Below are positions 10,027-22,545 of a stretch of 64,000 bases of DNA, piece after piece. The position numbers and the translations under genes were made by a program. The notes under the pieces are model-generated. The model was not told the DNA's origin. It saw nothing but the letters and a program-made list of their open reading frames with translations, and made no database searches. Position 1 is the first letter of the stretch. Each line of letters begins with the position of its first letter. Source of the stretch: Conoideocrella luteorostrata (taxonomy: Eukaryota > Ascomycota > Sordariomycetes > Hypocreales > Clavicipitaceae); assembly GCA_032433595.1 (NCBI GenBank), contig JASWJB010000081.1:1-64000 (forward strand), given 5' to 3'.

Positions 10027-12857
10027 TCATCCCAAAAACTCTTTCAGCTCCTCCGACTCTTCCAACAATGTGCTGAAAGAAAATGGGGCAAATGGCCAAC
10101 CGGCAAACTCAGCAAATTTGGAAAACGATTCAACCCACGCCAATCGGAGAGAGTGCAACATGGCACTGGTGCCTTCCATACAAACCAAAATGGCAATTGC
10201 TACAAAGTTGTTAGAGGACAGAGACCCTCGACGAAAGTACATGTGCAGGGCCAACTTACTAAGAAAAAACCATAGGTAGAAGCCGATGACAATTGCAATG
10301 ACACCAAATGCACCGCCCATAGTTAGTGTGTTGCCAATGGTCATGTCCCAGAGTACAATACTGAGCTGCTGATGAGCAAGTGATAGAGCCCAGAGTCGCA
10401 GGTAAGAAGCGGTGTGAGAAACACAATTCAAGCAGAATTCTACGAATAGTTAGTTCATACATACTTGCCAAAAAGGAAAAACCAAAAACGTACCGATAGT
10501 ATGAATAATTTGATGGATCATGACTTCTCCAAACTCAAATTCTTCGTGCTCCTCATCAATGTTCTGTGAGATCATAGCAACACCTTCGCCATCATCGTCA
10601 AAGCTAGTGCCGTGGCCGTTGACCAGTGCCTCATTCTCATCGTCGCCATCCAACGCACTAACGCGAGACGTCTCGCCGATGCCTCGATAGCCCCTAGCCC
10701 GAGCACGGTTGTGCTCCCAGCGCAGATAGAATGGCTTGAGGAATAGGAGAATGGGGACCTGGACAAAGGCTAAGAGTAGCAGAAAAACTTGGACTGTGAC
10801 TTGGCCCCTGTACAGCGGAACGTCCAACTTTCCAGGCTGGAGGAACATGTAGATAAGCATATTCAAGAGACCAGGGGGGGAGCCGCCAATGGCCGGGTCC
10901 GGATTGTTCCAGTCAACCGTCCATTTGTAAATTATGCAGACGACGAGATATCCAAAGATGGACTGGAAGAAGATCATTCCAGGAACAAAATTACCCCAGA
11001 TGTCAATTGGCTTTTTGAAATGCCTGGCATTAATGTACGAGAAGCAGAGGGAGTAGGTCATGTGAGCCCAGCCGAGAATGATGCTCATCTTCATCTTGTA
11101 GCTGTTGCTGAAGAGTAGAGTATTCTCTGTGCCGTGCCAAGCCCAATCCAGACCGAAAGGATATCGATAGCCGTCCGTGTTCAGCTGAGCGACGACAGTT
11201 GTTCCCTCCTGATAGTGTTCGGGCTTTGGGTAATGCCAAGCGCTTGGGAAGAGCGTCATAGACTTGGAAAAGACATCGTTGTATATGAGACCGGTGAAGA
11301 TAGAGAAAACAGCCATGACCAAGGCGATGTATCGGCCGTAAAAGATCATGGCAAAGAGCTCAAAGGTCACCTTCTTGAGCGACTTCTCCCAGTAGATCAT
11401 AGCGACAGCAGCTGCCAACATAATGATGGCGTGGCCGAAATCACCAAACATGACGGCAAAGAGGAAGGGAAAGGTGACAAAGACTGGCATGGCAGGATTG
11501 ACTTCCTGGTAGCTTGCAGTACCATAGGCATTCACGATGGTCTGGAAACCCTCCGTGAACTTGTTTGTTTTGAGATATGTTGGCGGCGTCTTGTTTGTTC
11601 GAATCTCGTTGATGATGGAAGAAACGGAGAGACCAGCTCGGTTGGTGACATCTTGAAGAGTCGATCTAATCAGAGGCAGATCGTTGGTAGGGCACCAAGC
11701 CTCAGCGATCAAAGTTCGTCGAGCTCGATCATATGAAAAATGATTGAGAGTGTTGTAAACGACCTTCTCCTTGGCAATGAGAACCATCCATGCCGACAAG
11801 GACTGGGAGATCTGGTTCAATTCAGCTTCTAGAGTAGTCTGGGTGTTTCGAAGAACGTTTTGAACATCCTGAAGGCGGTTGTTAACTTCGTGAATCTGGT
11901 CGCGTCGGAGATCGCTATTCTCGTCAACGTTGTAGACCTCGGCACCCATAGACTCAGAGATCTTGCGAATCTTGGCTAGAATTTCCTTGCCGTGCGCAAA
12001 GATAACAAAGACATTCTTGTTGACCGACTCATTATTGGTGGGATCAATGAGTGGCTCCGGAATCTCAGATTGATTCATGTACAGATTGCCACGCAGCGTT
12101 CGCCAGAGAATGCGCTCAAAGGCGGCCACACGATCCCTAGCGATGACACCAGCTACAAAGCCAATGTTCATGCCAGAGAAAGACCGTTCAACCTCTGGAG
12201 CATCACGGTGCTGTTCAACGTCGGACAGAAGCGGGGCATCGTCATTGTCGGTTGAAGCACGGATTTCTTCGACATTGCCATGAGCACGATCAAAGAAGCT
12301 TCCGGCCTCTCTCAGAACCCATCGCCATTCAGTAAGATCGCCCTCGCGCTTCTTTAGGGTCTCGTAGCTGTCATTAAGAGCAAAGACTCGTTGTTCCAGT
12401 TTCTGGCTTCGCTCGGCGAGTTCATCGATCTCGGATGTCGATGGTGACGCAAGTCTCTCAGTGTCAAGGTCAAGTTTTCGAAGAGAAATTCCAACCTTTT
12501 CCATCTGAGTATGGAAGTAGCCTATGTCTCGTTAGAAATAAGTGTTGGAGAAGAACATGTCGAGATCAACGTGACGTACGAAGTTGGCGTTCCACATTGT
12601 CGAGTCGTCGAATTTCCTGCGTAAAGGTTCGCTGGAAAGCGCTCACGTCTTCGTTCAGCTGCAAAAGATGTCAGATCAGTCCATTTCCAAGCTTCCTTGG
12701 ACGGCATAGCGAAGGGGGGCTCGCTTACGTCTCGGAATTGGCATAAGCCAAGTTCACCAAGGGCAGTGACGACCTCTCGACCGATTTCGTTGGAGACATA
12801 CAGCTGCACCATGCTCATGTCCGCCGAGCGGAACGGGGTGTCCTGTCTGGGAGCCAT
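10027..12857 (-). CDS. VPH1: V-type proton ATPase subunit a (VPH1/STV1 family)
   Basis: The predicted 862-aa protein has exons 12729-12857, 12580-12658, 10494-12521, 10260-10439 and 10027-10199. This is the membrane-embedded Vo stator subunit that, with the c-ring, moves protons into vacuole/Golgi lumina. The N-terminal cytosolic half (to about residue 400) starts with [20 protein letters not shown]; the C-terminal half has multiple membrane helices. The essential arginine is seen in [16 protein letters not shown] (Arg760). The last intron (10200-10259) is 60 nt and contains no in-frame stop, so reading through would insert about 20 residues; splicing instead gives [20 protein letters not shown], matching the family. 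An E-box CACGTG lies 135 bp upstream of the start. The sequence cannot tell vacuolar Vph1 from Golgi Stv1 function; filamentous fungi usually have one gene. Confidence 0.93.
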
Positions 12858-13618
12858 GACGATGCAGGTCAGGCACCAAGACTCGTAAGCAAGGTTGTGT
12901 TGGAGCTCCTAGTTGAATAAAGGGAAGTCTGGTCGTGTCGTTATGCCTAGTAGCTCAAACACGAGGCGTCGAGACGCCATCCTAAGTCGGTCACGTGGAA
13001 ATATGGGACCGTCACCACAACGTCACTGTTTCTATGGGGCACCAGGTGCGACGACAGTGGGCAGGCAGTGTGTAACTTCAATTAAGTATAACAAAAATTC
13101 CTACCAACTTAGAAGTTCATGCTACAAATTTGATACGTCAAAAGAATACATGTGCAAGTGAAGCTTCTACACTACCTTTCAAATTTACATTCTGGCCCCT
13201 TCAACACTAGGTTAGGTAGCTGCATTACACCGTGCTCTGGCCTCAGGTTTGTATTTGAGGTCACTTTCCTTGGACGCCACTTGATGTAAAACTACTTTTA
13301 AGTATTATGCGTTATGATTTTATCTCGAACACAGAGGCGAAATACAAGAACAGTGATTTGATGTGAGCGCCATCCGTGAGCCGAACTATATTTTCCCCTT
13401 CTAAATCGCCAGAATCGGAAAAACAAAATGGTATCAAGTCGCGGGTTGCTTTTCGTTCGTCGTAGAAAATGCCTCGTCTCATGCCTTTGGAATGCCTCTC
13501 CAAGAACTCCGTGAATACAAAATGTGTGAGCAGAGATGCCGATGCAATGCGATGCTGAAACAAATCCCGGGGAAACATAACATGGAAAACAATACATCGC
13601 TAAACGTCGCAAAGAACC
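12858..13618. promoter_or_regulatory. VPH1 upstream region
   Basis: No gene is seen. TCACGTGG occurs at 12991-12998, a Cbf1/bHLH-type E-box. The distal part should hold the 3' UTR of the neighbouring LRR gene. Confidence 0.5.
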
Positions 13619-15517
13619 TTAAAGCCTTCGCCCAAACATGAATGAGCCGTACATTCCTCCAACTTCCGCCGCAGCGACTGGGATCTTTCTCATGCCCCAA
13701 CTTTCTGCGCCCATTTTCCACCAACGGATACCGTTGTCTCTCGTGGTTCCGTCTGAGTTCATGCGAACCAGCCAGTAGCGACTGCCAAACTCCTTGGCGA
13801 CCCAACCTACACGTTGAAGATTCTTGTTCACTTTGGCAGCCCTTTCATAAGCCCGTTCCTCAATCTCGATGACGTGCAGCGGAGCGGAGGCAGGCGCAAG
13901 CAGCGTGCTGGCACTGCCAATAATAGTATCAATATCTGAAATATCGATGTATCGAAGGTTATGTGGAAGCCATTGTTGGTCTTGGTGGAACAGCTTATGA
14001 ATGTCGCTCATGTCAAGACCCCGCCCAACAGCAAGTTCTTCAAGGAATTGTGTGAGACGAATAAGTTCCGGAACGTGGGACGCATGCATTCTACTGCCAC
14101 GAAGACTGAGCGACTTCAACGTTGTTGGCAGTTTCGGCAAAAGAGCATCAATGTCATCTTTCCCGAGCAAAAGATGATTAGAAGGATCAGTCGCTAAGCT
14201 CAGGAATACCAAAGAATCCTTGGTAGCCTGGTGAGCCGTCACAAACCTGACGACCACTTCGGCGGACAGTTCCTTGCACTTTGCCAAGTTCAGGTGTGTT
14301 AGCTTCGCAGTTGCGGGGATCAATTCCAGAGCCCTGTCAGTGATACGTGTACCAGCGACGTCCAAGTGCGTGAGATTGCCCAAACGAGGCAGGATGGTTT
14401 CGAAAACTGCCGATGGGAGACCTAGGCACTTGTGGAAAGACAGCTTGGAAATGGACAGCATCTCAGGCCAGGGTTCCTGTAGAATCGCGTTGAAAGAGTT
14501 CTTGAACACTGTTGATGAGCAACCACAGAAGTCCAGGGCACGGAGGTTAGGCATCGCAAAGAACAATTTTCGCAATACAGGAGGACCCAAGTCAATGTCG
14601 ACATACTCCTGAGCGAGAAACTCTTGCAGGTAAGGGGTGAGTTCCAGGCACTGTGCCAGGGTTTCGGTAGTAAGATTCTGCGTCTTGGCGCGCTCGCTGG
14701 CAGTGGAGAAGAGCATAGAAGGATTAAAGTGGCTAAAATCGAGCCGTCGAACAATGGTGGCCAGAGCAGGGTATTCCATTATGGTATTGAGGAACTTGCG
14801 GAAGATACGGGAGTGAGGGATGGTAATGTGTCGATATAGAGTGGTGAGTGTGGTGGCGTGAATAGATCGGGAGGTGAGAAGCAGGGCCATCAAGTCAGTG
14901 TTACGTGTGGTCAGCCCGTTGGGTGGGATTTCGACGACCAATAAATCGACGATTGTGCCTACTATTGATTAGTTCATTCCATTTCCCTAACAATTTCTTA
15001 ATCGGGGCGGAACAGATGTGATCTTACCCAAGACTTCGCTGGGAAGTTTCTCCAATGGAGATTTTCCGATACCATATACGCCAACGGGCCTTTTGACTAG
15101 AAGAGGGGACGCCGGTGGCGACTCCCAAGTCATAGCCAGCTTGCGCAAATCCTCGCAGCTGCGACTGGCAGCCTTGCCCTTGATGGGGATTTCCTTCCAT
15201 CCCTTGAAGCTGTCTGGCGGATACCAGAAACCATGGAGTTTGCTCTGTGGCTGGGTCAACGGCGCCTGGAAGGAGAGCTGAGCAATCTCAGAGATGGGGG
15301 ACTCGTCGAAGACATCCTCAGGCGCTTCAATGTACGAAGACACCTTGGAGCGAGTGAAGGTCTGAGCAAGGCCATCATCATTTTCTCGGACGGAGGAAAA
15401 AGAAGATCGTGAACCGGTATCAGAGGGAGAGATTGCCCGAGCCATACTGGATTTGACCAACACGGAGGTGTCGAAGTCAAGCACACGGCGGTGCCCGGCT
15501 CCGGTTGGCACGGCCAT
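13619..15517 (-). CDS. F-box-like, leucine-rich repeat protein
   Basis: The predicted 609-aa protein is encoded by exons 15028-15517 and 13619-14958 joined over a 69-nt GTAAGA..TAG intron. Residues 1-150 are Ser-rich and likely disordered. The sequence KLPSEVLGTIVDLLV at the exon junction (about residues 157-171) resembles the first helix of an F-box, followed by SRSIHATTLTTLYRHITI, a common fungal F-box continuation. From about residue 230 onward, degenerate leucine-rich repeats are visible (for example LTHLDVAGTRITDRALELI and LKSLSLRGSRM). Such proteins usually act as SCF ubiquitin-ligase substrate adaptors, but the F-box here is weak and no substrate can be named. The C-terminus (YWLVRMNSDGTTRDNGIRWW) looks conserved and may be a small separate module. 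Confidence 0.8.
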
Positions 15518-18500
15518 ATAATAGATTGAGAGGATGTTAGGGTTTGGTCGGTTAGAAACGTGGAGGGCCCCTTCTGCGGGATAGTGACTGAAGTTTTCCG
15601 TCGCAGGGAACGGATACCGGTCAGTGCTATTGGTGGTGGTTGTCAGCAGTGAGGATTCGAGTCAGAGTGCGAGTCCTGCGGCTTGTGTCGGCAGACCTAG
15701 CTTGACGTCACAGCTAGTTGGTCTAGTTGGTGAAAACAAGTCGTCGTACGGAGCAGCGGTATTCTTCTAGCTATGGTCGAATATCACGGAGCGAGGCTCG
15801 AGTGTTTATGTGCAGGTTGAAGGGACGAAAAAGACGAGACATAAAGAAGGGTAAAAACCAAGCAAAGATGGTGGCCCTGTCGTCGGTGTTTTGGTTTATA
15901 AGTCCCGGAGAACGAGACGAGACTTGCGGCTTGGCGGCTCAGAGTTTGTTTGCCCCATCAACCCATGCCATGCATTCTGGGTCTGCCACACGCAGTCCGG
16001 TCCCAGTCACACGCCCTTCCCCACCTCCGCCTCAACCTTTGCCTTCACTCACGCAGGCTGGCGGGGCCAGCGAGGTTCTACGAGTACTGCAAGCTTTCTG
16101 GCCGCGTTGTCCAAAGTTCGCCTCCAACGGACTAGTAGGGCTTACCTTCCGATGCGGCCATCCACGACTGCCAGCATGCAACCTGCACCCCCTCGCCCTT
16201 CTATCCATGCATGACAGGTCTGCGCCGGGGTGCACGTTGCGCCACCAGGGAGCATGGTATGGTGGACCCAGGGCCCTTAATACCCGAAGCCAAGTACAGC
16301 CAGTGCCTGCTTTGCCTGCCCTGCTGCACTCAATGCTGGAGTCCCAGGCGCAGCGCAGCGGTGCAACGCGACATGCCTGCGAAACGGCGGGATTGAGTAA
16401 TGGAAATAGAAAACTGGGTCGACGCAAAAGGGTTGGAAGGGTCATGTGAGCGCCTTCAAAGAGCTGTGGACTGTCTGTGGACAGCAGGGTTTACTTCTTA
16501 CTCGTAATTGCGATACGCTATTGTGTAATGTATTACATTTAACCGCAGGCTGGACTGTGTAATGTCAATCTGTTGTTTCTGCACTCACTTCGTGCTCCGA
16601 ACCTGCCATACCCAGCTCTGCGTGCCAGGTTGCCAGCTGCCAGCCTGAGCCTCTGCCGGCCTGGGTTCGCCGGATCGGATTTGCAGCTGCTAGCTCCGGG
16701 GTTGAGTCGGCTTCCATAGTTCTTTCCGTCTTCTGCCTGGGCTGGGCGCTTCGCTCCGCTCCAATTGGCAGCGACCATTCCAGCTTTGACGTTTCTGAAG
16801 CAGCCCGCCGGCCATGTGCAGTAAATAATCTCCATCCTCAGATTTGCATCCTGCCGAATACGGTTGAAGAAGACGGACTCTTCACATCAGAGGTCAAAGA
16901 TATCCCCTAGATTCTTACAAGCACCGCGAATGTACATTACTGCATGTGTACCCATCCAGCACCATTCCTGCCCACCATTCCGTGCTGGTGCACCGACGCG
17001 GCCACTCAGCGTTTGTATGTGGTAATGGAAACTCCAGACGGCGTGGGTCCATCTGTCGCCTTCTCATCGTCACGACCGGCGGACACCGCGAAGCTCGCCC
17101 TCCTCTACGGAGTACTCAAACGTTGTCTGCTGTAGTGGTTAGTCACTAGTCCGAGTCCGTACATTACACACTACTCACAGCACTTTTGGAGGCATTGGCG
17201 TGTTTGCATGGACTTGCCTCGTATCTCTTCTCTCGTTATTACTGCAAGGAGTATTGTTGCAAACCCAATAATCGCCCTAATAGCTGTTCCTCAGCAAGAT
17301 CGAGTAGCCGGCAAGTTTCCTCATTCGCTAGTTTCTAATTGATTCCCCAGTATGCGTATATTAGCTGAGGTGCGTGGCTCAGCTCCTCCTCAGTGGCCTC
17401 GTGACCTCGTGGTCTTGTGTTCTGTCGGGTCCGGCGTCGGGGGGAGCGGACAAAACCAGCAGGGCTACGAAGGACAAACTACGCCGGCAGAAGTGCAGTA
17501 CGGAGTGCGACGTAACTCATGTATCGAGGAACCTGGAACAATGTATCCCACGGAGCCGGCGCTCTACAGAAGGCGAGCCCAGGTGCAAGACGAGGAGACG
17601 AACTTGACGCACCCCGTTCAACTAATACGTAACTGGTTGCTTCGAAAGGACAGCAGCCTGAATATTAAATCAGAGAAGACATGGTCAAACACATATTTTT
17701 TTCCATCCAAGTCGTAGTGCGCTTGGATGCACTAATAATTTGAGTCCAATGTCGCCGGTACGATGTGCGGTCCCGGATCTTTCGGCCGCCTTTCAGCTAA
17801 TACAGATTCTTTTGGCCGGCCCATCAGTCGATTTCAAAGCAAACGCATTCATCATCGCCTAAGCTAACTGCCAACCGCCGGATTGGTCCAACATTGGTCA
17901 ACTCAGATACAGTGTGCTGTGATTTGTACTATATTGGAGTCTCCTCCGTACGTACTGGGGAGTGTACAACTTCGTAGTGCGCTTTTCACCGGCGAACGGA
18001 AAACCACGACCCATCGTCATACAGGGGCTTGTTGGTGTACCACTATTGCCGACTGACCCACCGTCAAACCGTAGGATAAAAGGAAAAAAACTGTTAGGCG
18101 CTTCAGTAGCCGCGGACGCCTCCGAGTCAACGTATTGACATTGCCATGCTAGCCCGAAGCCAGCCGCCTCGTTAGTGCTTTGTGGGGTAAAATGAAACCA
18201 GACGAGACCACCATGAAGATGTCCATAATGGTAGATGACCCAAACCGCCAACGGTCGAGCTTGTATCAGGATAACACTGCGCATGTGGCTTTACTCCGTA
18301 TTGTTTCATGAACCACTATTAGGCTATTACGAAGGCTCTAAAGCTGACCTTGGAGCCCGTGAAAAACAGGGCCCGTATTGGAGTGTACCTCCCGACGCAC
18401 ACAAAGACTACCAATTCTTGCGGCAATGCCAAGACTCTGCTGTTGCCTAGTTTATTGTACCTGGCTTTCATATAAATGCTACTCTAAGAAACAAATTGCG

Positions 18501-21500
18501 GAGTGCAGAATGAAATCCCCTGCCCTGTTCCACCAACCTACGTTAAACATAGCGCCCCAGATCTCTGGGCTGCAGCTGCAGCGTCGTATTGGAACGCTGG
18601 GCCCATGTAAGCATGCGTTAGGTTGGTTTTGTAACCAAGAAAACACTCTGGAGGGGAAACATGCATTCAGCACGGCTCTGTTACTGCCACAAGAGCAGAT
18701 ACGCGCCCTGGCCTATTGGTTACTCGGCAAATATCTGACTGCAACAGTATCTAGAGTAGAATATCCCTTGCAACGGACTAACTGCACTGCGGCCGAGTAC
18801 TGACCAAAGCGCGCGCCGTGGAACGATGAGAAAACGGGAGGGACCAACCGAGTCTAGAACCACTACCCCGTGCAGTTTGGATCCCACGCTCTCTCAGAGA
18901 TCTTTGAGCTAACTTACTTCGCGTTACCTAATAAATTACTGCATCGATTGGTTGTTCAGCTCCGGACAACTCATCACCTGATACCGCGGAGCAATCTTCC
19001 TGGACCGGCATCTGTGCGCTATGGTAAATAGCCAGGTACTCATTACGGGAATCTCCAGGATGAATAGAAATGTGTAATGAAAGTCATTGAGTACGCTAGC
19101 AAGTATGCCCGGGAGAGTATGAGGCTAAGACACCTGAGGCTCCCGCCCTTGCTACACCGCCATATCAATAAACAATGTGTTGTGAGTACATAATTAACCA
19201 AGTGCTCAAGCACGATGCGCATCTAGGGCTCTGAAAGGTACGTATTTGGAGCTGTGCCCCTTGACAAATGTACATTTAGATAAGAGAAGAGAGTTGGACG
19301 TCCGCGTGGAGTATGGCAATTCGTAACAAAAATCGGTCGAACGGAGCCACACCGGAACTAGCGCATTTTCCTTCAACGGCAAATTCTAATATGCATTTGG
19401 TTTTACTTCATCAATAGGTGATTTTGTAGTTACTGGAATTGGCGAGTTTGACTTTTCATGAGTTGATGGGAAGTGGTATGGAAAAAGAGTAAAAATGCTG
19501 ATGAGTCAAGGCGTAGGTTAACTTTAGATGCAGTGACGATCCTGTTTGTTTGGGTATAAGACCAGCTAGTTAGCTTATAGTTGGATGCTGGAGGTGAATA
19601 ATTCCCTGAAGCAAAAGCTGCTATGTTTCTTATGGCTTTGATGGAATGTTTAGCATGTTGCCCGAACGGATGGCATTTCTTGACAGAATCCGACGGATGC
19701 GCGTTGTAAGAACCAGAACCCGTTATTCTGGGCAAATTACTATATGACAGATGGACCTCACAATCGCAACTAAGGAAGTTAATATTGTTGAACGAATACA
19801 GGATGAAAATATTAATACATACATATTTAGCGCGGAACACCATTCTTCAATAAATACATTCACTTCTTATCAACCAGACTGCGGAGAGAACACTTTCGTT
19901 GCATACCATCCGAATACACCTTTAAGCCTGCCTATTTCTTAATCGTCGCAAAACACTGGTAAATCTCCTGTCGCCTTCACAAATTACGTATTCAACGCCT
20001 GGCATGATAAGCAACAGTCGTTGCATTTTTTTGTATTTGTGTTGGAAACGAGGAAAGCACTCAATATCGTCTAGGCCATCGGTTCTCTGCGCATAACAAA
20101 GGCTATCCTGTCGGAGTACCCTGCCTCGTTAGGCCACTTCAACGTCCTCTAAGAGGTTATTGTGCCCCCCTCTCTCTCTACAGTTCGACTTCAGAACGAG
20201 AGACAGTGAAGAGGAATAAGCGAACGCTGTACTTCGCTACCACCGTCGTGTCCGCGTTAAGTTTCATTGGGATGCAACACCCATAGCCAGGATTCAATCT
20301 TCGGTCGAGTTAGGTTCTGGCAAAATCAAGCGTTAACAGTTATGGCTCTAGAGCTCCTGATGCAACATGGAATGTTACTACGCAGCGGAGGCGGCGACGG
20401 GACAAACGAAAAGTAACGACGACGCTGCGAAATGAAAATGGTGGTTCGGCCCGACAGTCCTGTGAGCAAGTCTGCTGAGTTACGACATAGTGACTGCACT
20501 GCAGCTTGAATATTTGCGGTGTCAATCGAACTGGCTGACAGGAGGACTGTTAGAAGATGTGCATGAAGACCTGCCTGCAGTGGGCACACTCTCGGTGCGG
20601 TGGGTTAACACAGTAGAGTCACGGCTTGCTTTGAAATGAATTGATACGATCCGAAGAATGTTGATATCACATCGACCCAAATATACTTCGCAATTCCGTC
20701 TATGTATAGTGCTGCTGATAGGGGTTCCCAGCACGGTTGATGTTCGACTCGGCGATGAGTTCATCAGCTGCGGAACCACGCCTACGATCTCGGGGAGTGG
20801 TTTGCTGGCGGTTATGCGCATATACAAGAGCTTAAGTAGGTGCTGCGGCTTGTTCGAAACTGCTACTATTTATCCAGCCATTTACTACGGTGACATGGCT
20901 ACTGCCTCTAGCAGTCACGCCATCAGAGGTACTGTTGCCCGAGACGAGATGGCCAAGAAAACCAGACATCATATACTTCGAGAGAGGCAGTCGAGCTTGC
21001 GAACTGCTAAATTTCCCTCGCCGACCAAACGAAGAGGACAATGGGGCAGAACACCATAATCTTGAGTCGCCGAAAAGGTCATCAATCCATTTAGGAGCTG
21101 ATTTTAACCTAGAATCCAAGGATTCAAGCCGAAGAAAGTCACATCGACGTAGGTAGAAACAGCTGCAGGAAGGCTTGCGCTGGGGTTCGCGTTAAGACCA
21201 AAGAACGTCACTGTCGATACGAGGGACTGCCCAAGCAAAAACCCGCTGCCCATAGTTTGCCGTAAGAGTCGCAGAGTCCATTGAGGAGCCTCAGACACTA
21301 ATAATGATGATAATTCAACAGATTATTCACATCTGACGTCGATTCAAGAACGTCAAGCGCAAAGCTGGCTTGTGGAATATGCAGTGCTGTAGTATGAGTG
21401 TAAGAAGCTGAGTTTCATCCGGATGGTATAAAACACAGCCGTGAAGGCAACTGGCGGCATAGATGATTTCATCACCTCAGCGGTGTTTCTCTTTGGTATT

Positions 21501-22545
21501 TGCATTCTGAATTCTCATGTTTGGTCCCTTGAAGTAGGATATAGCAAACATCATCTCGGCTGCTACGACCTGGAGCATTGATGGAGTTCTGTATGAATTG
21601 TACTGCTTGACGATAGTTTGCGAGACAATCAGCTGCCGGCTAGAGGTTTAATGGTAACATTTAGAGGATGGTTTCCAGAAACTGTCTTCATACTGAGAAC
21701 ACCTCCTGCGTGGCTGCTTATACAGCGCGAACAAGCTAAGCCGCTACTGAAGCCTGACACGGAATCAATGATAGAATTCTTCAGAATTTTTCAACCAATG
21801 CCCTATTGAGTAGAAACAGCCACAGAAGCCGAAGGCTGGGACACAGAGTATCAAGCATTTATTTGGGTTGCTCTTCAGAGCAGTGACGGTGTCGTTGACT
21901 AAGTCCGAAGGGATGCAAAAACTTACTGCCTCCTGTGAGGACGATAAGATAAGGTAAGCCTTCCCTTTCCGCGACGGGCAACTGCACGGACCCGGCGATT
22001 CTATTTCTCCCAAGGCAGCCGGACAGCCAATCACGGCGCCACGCCAGCCCCTTCTGCCCCTCCTGGCCGATTGGTAGCCACCGACAGCTGGCCACCTGAG
22101 CGCTGACGCAGGATCCAGACGGAGAGATGCCCCAAATTCCGTGATATGATAGCTAGCAAGCGGCAATCCACCCCGTCCTCATCCATGTCACTTTGTCCGA
22201 TCGAGTTGCTCAAGTCCCATCTCGCGCTCCCCAGTTGCCCAGGCTCTTCCGCCCCGATACTTCTTCATTGCCCGCCTATCACGCGTGTCTTTTTCTTCCA
22301 ATAATCTTTCATGTAGTTCTAAAATGGTCTAGAGCTGTTACCACACGAGGCACTGTGCACAGTTTGTTTATTTCTTTTCTTTTTTTCCAATTGCTTCGCT
22401 TCCCTTTCTTGCCTCTTGGCTCCCCACGGGCAGCATCGTTGCGTTGTCGACGGAGCAGCGATCGCGCACCAAAACTTGGCTCCGTCTGGCCGCGAGCCCG
22501 TCCCTTTTTAAATCGACGTTGACAGCTTGAGCAACATTTCTTACA
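15518..22545. other. Seven-kilobase gene-poor block
   Basis: I find no frame with a recognisable family or a consistent exon chain. The longest frame (15727-16449, +) has unremarkable composition and overlaps the expected LRR-gene promoter. TACGGAGTA/TACTCCGTA 9-mers occur at 17106 and 18292 with near copies at 17499 and 17944. Between about 20300 and 21400 the minus strand has short frames with a repeated VTFFGLN string (21104-21298), too short to call. The proximal 22190-22545 part is the probable ING-gene leader. Degraded mobile DNA is possible but I recognise no element. Confidence 0.55.

Noticed and set aside
15727..16449. 240-codon open frame, plus strand
   Set aside because: No recognisable domain, mixed composition, overlaps the likely promoter of the LRR gene; GC-rich chance frame.
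20326..21298. Series of short minus-strand frames as one multi-exon gene
   Set aside because: I could not find a consistent chain of donors and acceptors giving a recognisable protein.
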